64,000 nt of DNA from Haloarcula hispanica ATCC 33960 (GTDB lineage: Archaea; Halobacteriota; Halobacteria; Halobacteriales; Haloarculaceae): NCBI RefSeq assembly GCF_000223905.1, contig NC_015948.1, forward strand, positions 310,001-374,000. The letters are read 5' to 3'. The position numbers and the translations under genes are program-made. Positions 59,934-64,000 of this stretch are shown in pieces. The first letter of the stretch is position 1; each line of letters opens with the position of its first letter. The notes below the pieces were generated by a model that was not told where the DNA came from, did not search any database, and saw only the letters and a list, made by a program, of their open reading frames with translations.

Positions 59934-60677
59934 TTAGACACCTAGGTACTTGTCGCGGGTCTCTTGGTCGTTCTGCAGTTCCTCGGCCGGTCCCTCGAAG
60001 ACCACTTGCCCGCGGTCCAGCACGTAACACCGGTCGGCGATTTTCATCGCCGCCACGGCGTTTTGTTCGACCAGCAGTATCGTCGTACCGTCTTCGCTGA
60101 TGCGTTCGATGGCGTTCTCGACGGACTGGATGATCTGCGGAGCAAGCCCCTCATATGGCTCATCGAGCATCAACAGGTCGGTGCTCTGATGGAGCGCGCG
60201 GGCGATTGCGAGCATCTGCTGTTCGCCGCCCGAGAGTGTTCCGGCTTTCTGGGAGCGTCGTTCGTCGAGTCTCGGGAAGTACTCGTAGATTTCCGCCGTC
60301 GACATCCCTTCGTCGCGGAAATCGAGCTTCCGCCGCCAGGTGTTTGTCTTGTTGCGGACGGTGTCCGCGAGGTGCAGGTTCTCCGCGACAGTGAGATCGG
60401 TGAACACGCGCCGTTCTTCCGGGACCAGCGAGATGCCGCGGACGGCGATGTCCTCTGGCGGGTCGTTGGTGATGTTCGTTCCGTCGAACTGGATCGTGCC
60501 GCTCCGGACGTCGGGCGGCGTCGCCCCGGAGATACACCGGAGCGTCGAGGTCTTCCCCGCTCCGTTGCGGCCCAGCAGGGCCGTGATCTCGCCGTCGTCG
60601 ACGTTCATCGATACGTCCTGAATGATGTGGCTCTCGCCGTAGTAGCCGTTGATGTTGTCCACGTCGAGCAGCGTCAT
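59934..60677 (-). CDS. livF: Branched-chain amino acid-type ABC transporter ATPase
   Basis: A 247-residue ATP-binding subunit. Walker A is GRNGAGKTST, the signature LSGGEQQMLAIAR and Walker B LLMLDEPYEGL. The short N-terminal VDNINGYYGESHIIQDVSM and the glycine-rich pattern match LivF rather than LivG. It energises the LivHM permease. It overlaps livG by four bases (ATGA). The family also covers urea and amide uptake, so the cargo is not settled. Confidence 0.9.
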   Translation of the reverse strand: MTLLDVDNINGYYGESHIIQDVSMNVDDGEITALLGRNGAGKTSTLRCISGATPPDVRSGTIQFDGTNITNDPPEDIAVRGISLVPEERRVFTDLTVAENLHLADTVRNKTNTWRRKLDFRDEGMSTAEIYEYFPRLDERRSQKAGTLSGGEQQMLAIARALHQSTDLLMLDEPYEGLAPQIIQSVENAIERISEDGTTILLVEQNAVAAMKIADRCYVLDRGQVVFEGPAEELQNDQETRDKYLGV

Positions 60678-61432
60678 TCTTCGACACCTCCGAGGTACGC
60701 TTCCTGCACAGCGGGGTCGTCCTGCACTTGGTCGGGGGTCCCCTTCGCGATGACTGACCCGCGGTTGAGGACGATGATACGGTCGGAGATGTCGAAGACG
60801 ATCTCCATGTCGTGTTCGACCAGCAGGAAGGTCAGGTCGAGTTCATCCTTGACTCGCTTGATCAGGTCGACGGTCGATTTCGTCTCCTCGGGGCTCATCC
60901 CGGCGGTCGGCTCGTCCATCAGCAGCATATCCGGTTCGGCGGCCAGCGCAATGCCGAGTTCGAGCCGGCGCTTGTTCCCGTAGTCGAGGCTATCAGCCTG
61001 GTTCTCGCGCTCGTCGTACAGCCCGACTGATTCGAGGACCTCGTTCGCCAGTTCGTCGACCGCCGGATAGCTGTTCTGGTTCCGGAAGAAGTTGAACCGG
61101 AACGAGCCGTGCTCGGCCGCCAGCGCCGCGATAGTCGCGTTCTCCTTGACGGTCAGTTCGGGGAAGATAGAGGCCGTCTGGAAGGACTTGCTCATCCCCC
61201 GCTGGACGACCTCGTGTGGGTCCATTCCGATGATGGAATCCCCTTGGAATGCGATCTCGCCGTAGCTCGGTTCGAGCCGTCTGGTGACGAGGTTGATGAA
61301 CGTCGATTTCCCTGCGCCGTTGGGTCCGATGAGGCTCACGCCTTCACCCTGTTCTATTTCCAGGTCCACCTCGTCGACGGCCGTGAGGCCGCCGAACTGC
61401 TTGGTGAGCCGCTCCGTTTTGAGGACTGTCAT
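60674..61432 (-). CDS. livG: Branched-chain amino acid-type ABC transporter ATPase
   Basis: A 252-residue ATP-binding subunit. Walker A is GPNGAGKST, the signature is replaced by DYGNKRRLELGIALA (as in LivG proteins, where the C-loop reads SYGxQRRLE) and Walker B is LLMDEPTAGM. It pairs with LivF as the heterodimeric ATPase below LivH and LivM. Overlaps of 4 bases link it to livM and livF. Confidence 0.9.
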   Translation of the reverse strand: MTVLKTERLTKQFGGLTAVDEVDLEIEQGEGVSLIGPNGAGKSTFINLVTRRLEPSYGEIAFQGDSIIGMDPHEVVQRGMSKSFQTASIFPELTVKENATIAALAAEHGSFRFNFFRNQNSYPAVDELANEVLESVGLYDERENQADSLDYGNKRRLELGIALAAEPDMLLMDEPTAGMSPEETKSTVDLIKRVKDELDLTFLLVEHDMEIVFDISDRIIVLNRGSVIAKGTPDQVQDDPAVQEAYLGGVEE

Positions 61433-62520
61433 TCGTCCTCACCTCCGACGACCATGTCACGAACGTAGTCGATACCGCCCCAGATTCCGTTCGGGAAGAG
61501 GACGACGGCGACGACGAACACGATGCCGAGAATGAGGTGCCAGAACGGGCCGAGCGTCTCGAACCCGCTGACGATATTCTCGATGTACAGGTACAGGCCA
61601 GCACCGAACAGCGGCCCGAACAGTGACCCGACGCCGCCGAGCACAGTCATGATGACGATGCGCCCGGACTCGGTCCAGTACAGCGACTGCAGGGGGACGT
61701 AGTTCCCCTCGATGGTGAACAGGCTCCCGGCGATGCCGGCGAAGGCCGCCGAGATGATGAACGCCATGAGCTTGTACCGCCAGACGTCCAGCCCGACGAA
61801 CTCCGCTCGGCGCTCGTTCTCCCGAATCGCGCGGAACACGGTCCCGTACGGCGAGTGCAGGATGCGGTTCGCCATCGCGACCGACAGCACAGTCATGACG
61901 GCGACGAACACGTACAGCATGTTGTCGACCAGCATCGACAGCGGGAACGGCACCCCGCCGTGGATGTCGATGACGCCCAGCAGGTGGCCGATATCCACGG
62001 AGGTGAACCCGTTCTCACCGTTCGTGAGGAACGCCAGCGGCGACGCCGCCAGATAGAAGGACATCTGGCCGAACGTCAGCGTCAGGATGGCGAAGTAAAT
62101 CCCGCCGCGGCGCAGCGACAGGAAACCGACGATCCACGCCATCAACACTGCAAACACCGTGCCGGCGAGCAACACTAGCAGCGGCGAGCTGCTCACGCTC
62201 GCGCTGAAGATACCGGCGGCGTAGGCCGCGCCGCCGAAGAAGACGGCGTGGCCGAACGACAGCAGGCCGGTGTACCCCAGCAAGATGTCGAATCCGACGG
62301 CGAAGATGCCGTAGATGAGTATTAGCGTCGCCAGCTGCGTGTAGCCGTTGAGGAAGTTGTTGAACAGGAACGGGAAGACGGCCACACCCACGACCGTGAG
62401 CAGCACCGTCGATATCTCCCGGTCGCGGAAGCTGGCCCAGCGGTCACCGAGACCGCCGGTGACCTCCGCCTCGGCGTCGGCCGCCGCCGTGGCAGTCGCG
62501 TCGCGCGGTTCGTCGCTCAC
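61429..62520 (-). CDS. livM: Branched-chain amino acid-type ABC transporter permease
   Basis: A 363-residue permease with about ten helices. GYTGLLSFGHAVFFGGAAY is the LivM signature, IRENERRAEFVGLDVWRYK the coupling-helix region that contacts the ATPases, and GVGSLFGPLFGAGLY the conserved C-terminal block. The N-terminal 30 residues are an acidic cytosolic extension. Overlaps its neighbours by 4 bases on each side. Substrate unresolved. Confidence 0.9.
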   Translation of the reverse strand: MSDEPRDATATAAADAEAEVTGGLGDRWASFRDREISTVLLTVVGVAVFPFLFNNFLNGYTQLATLILIYGIFAVGFDILLGYTGLLSFGHAVFFGGAAYAAGIFSASVSSSPLLVLLAGTVFAVLMAWIVGFLSLRRGGIYFAILTLTFGQMSFYLAASPLAFLTNGENGFTSVDIGHLLGVIDIHGGVPFPLSMLVDNMLYVFVAVMTVLSVAMANRILHSPYGTVFRAIRENERRAEFVGLDVWRYKLMAFIISAAFAGIAGSLFTIEGNYVPLQSLYWTESGRIVIMTVLGGVGSLFGPLFGAGLYLYIENIVSGFETLGPFWHLILGIVFVVAVVLFPNGIWGGIDYVRDMVVGGEDE

Positions 62521-63455
62521 GAGACATCAACCTCCGAGCCCAGCAGCCCCTGTGGACGCACCAGCAGGATTATCGCCGCGAGCGCGTAGATGCCGACCTG
62601 GCTCCAGGCGGCGTAGCCGGTCTGGATTAAGAGTACCTGCAGCGTCCCGAGCATCAGCCCGGCCACGACGGCCCCTTCTATCTTCCCGACGCCGCCGATG
62701 ACGACGGTCAGGAACGCCGGCACCAACTGTTCAGTGCCGATGTTGGGGTTGACGTTGGCGAGCGGGCCGCCGACGACGCCGGCCACGCCGGCGAGGGCGG
62801 CACCGATGCCGAAGACGACGAGGTACGGCCGGCTCAGTTTAATTCCCAGGAGGCGAACCATCTCGTCGTCGAGGGTACCGGCCTGAACGATGAGGCCGAA
62901 GTCAGTGTACTCGACGAGGGCGTACACGCCCAGAACGAGGACTGCCGTAATCGCGATGACGCCGAGTCGCCAGCGCGGGAAGTTCCCGACGACAGGCAGC
63001 GCGATGGGACCGGATGCCCACGAGGGCTGTGGGAACGGCTGGCTGTTCCCGCCGAGCATCGCTCTGAGCAGTTCCTGGACGATGATTGCGAGTCCGAACG
63101 TGACGAGAATCTGGTCGGTGTCGGGGCGGTCGTAGAACGCCTGTGCAAGGAATCGCTCCATCAGGAGGCCGATAACGAACACGACAATCGGCACGATGAC
63201 CAGTGCAGCAATGAATCCCAGTCCGATGCCGTATGACTGGATGCCCCATTCTACCAGTTGGCCGTCATTCAATGGAACACTTCCAGTTATGAACAGCCCC
63301 AGATACGCACCGACGAGGTACAGTGCCCCGTGCGCGAAGTTAACGAATTTTAGCGTCCCGAGGATAATCGACAGTCCGACCGCGAGCAGGACGTAAATCG
63401 CGCCCTGTTGCAACCCATTCAATAAGATGGTGAGGATGTCCGCGAGTAGCGTCAC
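62517..63455 (-). CDS. livH: Branched-chain amino acid-type ABC transporter permease
   Basis: A 312-residue permease with about eight to nine helices. LNGLQQGAIYVLLAVGLSIILG is the LivH signature start, LGIKLSRPYLVVFGIGAALAG the coupling region. I chose the GTG at 63455 because a GGGGGGAT sequence lies 6 bases before it, and the family N-terminus begins with a few residues before DILTILLNG; another GTG 7 codons upstream has no such site. Stop overlaps livM by 4 bases. Confidence 0.88.
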   Translation of the reverse strand: MTLLADILTILLNGLQQGAIYVLLAVGLSIILGTLKFVNFAHGALYLVGAYLGLFITGSVPLNDGQLVEWGIQSYGIGLGFIAALVIVPIVVFVIGLLMERFLAQAFYDRPDTDQILVTFGLAIIVQELLRAMLGGNSQPFPQPSWASGPIALPVVGNFPRWRLGVIAITAVLVLGVYALVEYTDFGLIVQAGTLDDEMVRLLGIKLSRPYLVVFGIGAALAGVAGVVGGPLANVNPNIGTEQLVPAFLTVVIGGVGKIEGAVVAGLMLGTLQVLLIQTGYAAWSQVGIYALAAIILLVRPQGLLGSEVDVS

Positions 63456-63536
63456 GCCGGATCCCCCCCACCGCACTCTTCTCGTACTCTCTGCGTATTC
63501 CTAATCATGCTAGTTTTTGTGTATCAAGTAAGGCAA

Positions 63537-63560
63537 CCTCATGCACTATAAATCATGAGG
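63537..63560. repeat. Hairpin between binding-protein and permease genes
   Basis: CCTCATG (63537-63543) and CATGAGG (63554-63560) form a perfect 7-base stem around a 10-base AT-rich loop that contains TATAAA-like sequence, 28 bases after the binding-protein stop on the minus strand. It may be a partial terminator or processing site that lowers permease expression relative to the binding protein, or part of a second promoter. Confidence 0.45.
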
Positions 63561-63587
63561 GGTACGGTCCCCTGCCCGGATTCTGCC

Positions 63588-64000
63588 CTATTCGTCGCCG
63601 TACTCGCCGAGTTCACACTCCGCGGCCGGTCCGGAATCGCACCCGTATCCGACGTCGTCTCGGGACGTGATCTCGACAATCTCGATGAAGTTCCCGTCGC
63701 CCTGCTCGCTCTCCGGCAGCCCTTGTGCGACCGGAATGTCACGCTGGGCCTGGTGGTCGCAGGCACGCATCGTCTCCTGACCCATGCCGATGTTGCTGTA
63801 CTCGTAGTCCTCCAGTTGGCGGATGACCTCCGGCGGGTAGAACGTGCCCGCTCGTTCGGCGGCGGCCGCGTACTGGAGCGTCTGGGCGTAGGCGAGCTGG
63901 GCCGGACCGGACGGGACGCGGTCGTACTCGTCCTGGAAGGCCTGCGTGAACGCGTTCGACGCCTCGTTGTCGATCTGGGAGTCCCAGGCGATCGTTCCGT
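63588..64000 (-). CDS. livK: Branched-chain amino acid-type ABC transporter substrate-binding protein (3' part)
   Basis: Last 137 residues or so of a periplasmic-binding-protein type I protein, continuing beyond the window. It shows a lobe end typical of LivK/UrtA-like proteins (EYDRVPSGPAQLAYAQTL, YEYSNIGMGQETM, then CDHQAQRDIPVAQ) and an acidic C-terminus with two Cys (DVGYGCDSGPAAECELG) near the end. It captures the substrate outside the cell and delivers it to LivHM. Located immediately before the permease genes, so the operon reads livK-livH-livM-livG-livF-trx. Confidence 0.85.
   Translation of the reverse strand, partial: GTIAWDSQIDNEASNAFTQAFQDEYDRVPSGPAQLAYAQTLQYAAAAERAGTFYPPEVIRQLEDYEYSNIGMGQETMRACDHQAQRDIPVAQGLPESEQGDGNFIEIVEITSRDDVGYGCDSGPAAECELGEYGDE

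Noticed and set aside
1-64000. CRISPR arrays, insertion sequences and integrase/att structures
   Set aside because: No regularly spaced direct repeats, no transposase or integrase motifs and no paired terminal repeats were seen by eye; faint or highly degraded elements could have been missed.

Overview
The window is a continuous stretch of haloarchaeal chromosome, probably from Haloarcula or a close relative (genus is an inference). The proteins are strongly acidic and the codons GC-rich. The information-processing genes are archaeal: rpl39e-rpl31e-aIF6, L18Ae-prefoldin alpha-FtsY, SRP54, the wyosine enzyme Taw1, CTP-dependent riboflavin kinase and CarS for archaeal ether lipids. Many genes lack a Shine-Dalgarno sequence and instead carry a TATA-like box about 25-30 bases before the ATG, which fits leaderless transcription. 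I saw no rRNA, tRNA, CRISPR array or insertion sequence.

Bases 1-25350 are mostly housekeeping: a truncated sugar-acid dehydratase, ilvE, a riboflavin pair (ribB and the kinase/regulator rbkR, with a palindromic operator in front), taw1, nfuA, carS, a tetrapyrrole operon (hemC-cobA-hemD), a PspA homologue, a DHH/RecJ-type nuclease, an S49 protease coupled to a DUF4350 protein, a large PitA protein (chlorite-dismutase/HemQ fold fused to monooxygenase-like domains), and sufU and sufS.

Bases 25566-45306 form a cell-surface glycan locus. Almost all of it reads leftwards and it has a lower-GC look. In transcription order, starting from the right, it holds a multi-spanning GT-C-like protein, DUF1616, DUF354, a Wzx-type flippase, two Tat-exported parallel beta-helix proteins, a polysaccharide deacetylase, family 2 and family 4 glycosyltransferases and two FemAB/BioF2-like acyltransferases. 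It ends with a tight four-gene cassette resembling WbpD-WbpE-WbpB-WbpA, the route from UDP-GlcNAc to UDP-2,3-diacetamido-2,3-dideoxy-glucuronic acid. One glycosyltransferase lies on the opposite strand inside the locus. I take this to be a pathway for an undescribed acidic, acylated and probably tailored surface polysaccharide or glycan.

Bases 45631-59241 return to core genes: DUF424 with a TPR protein, ThpR, a ZIP metal transporter with a conspicuous inverted-repeat promoter, the ribosomal/aIF6/prefoldin/ftsY block, KDPG aldolase, an auxin-efflux-type carrier, srp54 and a universal stress protein. Between ftsY and the KDPG aldolase lie a 0.9 kb stretch that looks like a decayed type IV pilin gene and a lipoprotein built of PGNET repeats packed with N-glycosylation sequons.

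Bases 59250-64000 hold a LivKHMGF-type ABC importer operon with 4-base overlaps throughout, closing with a thioredoxin-like gene. The binding-protein gene runs off the right end.
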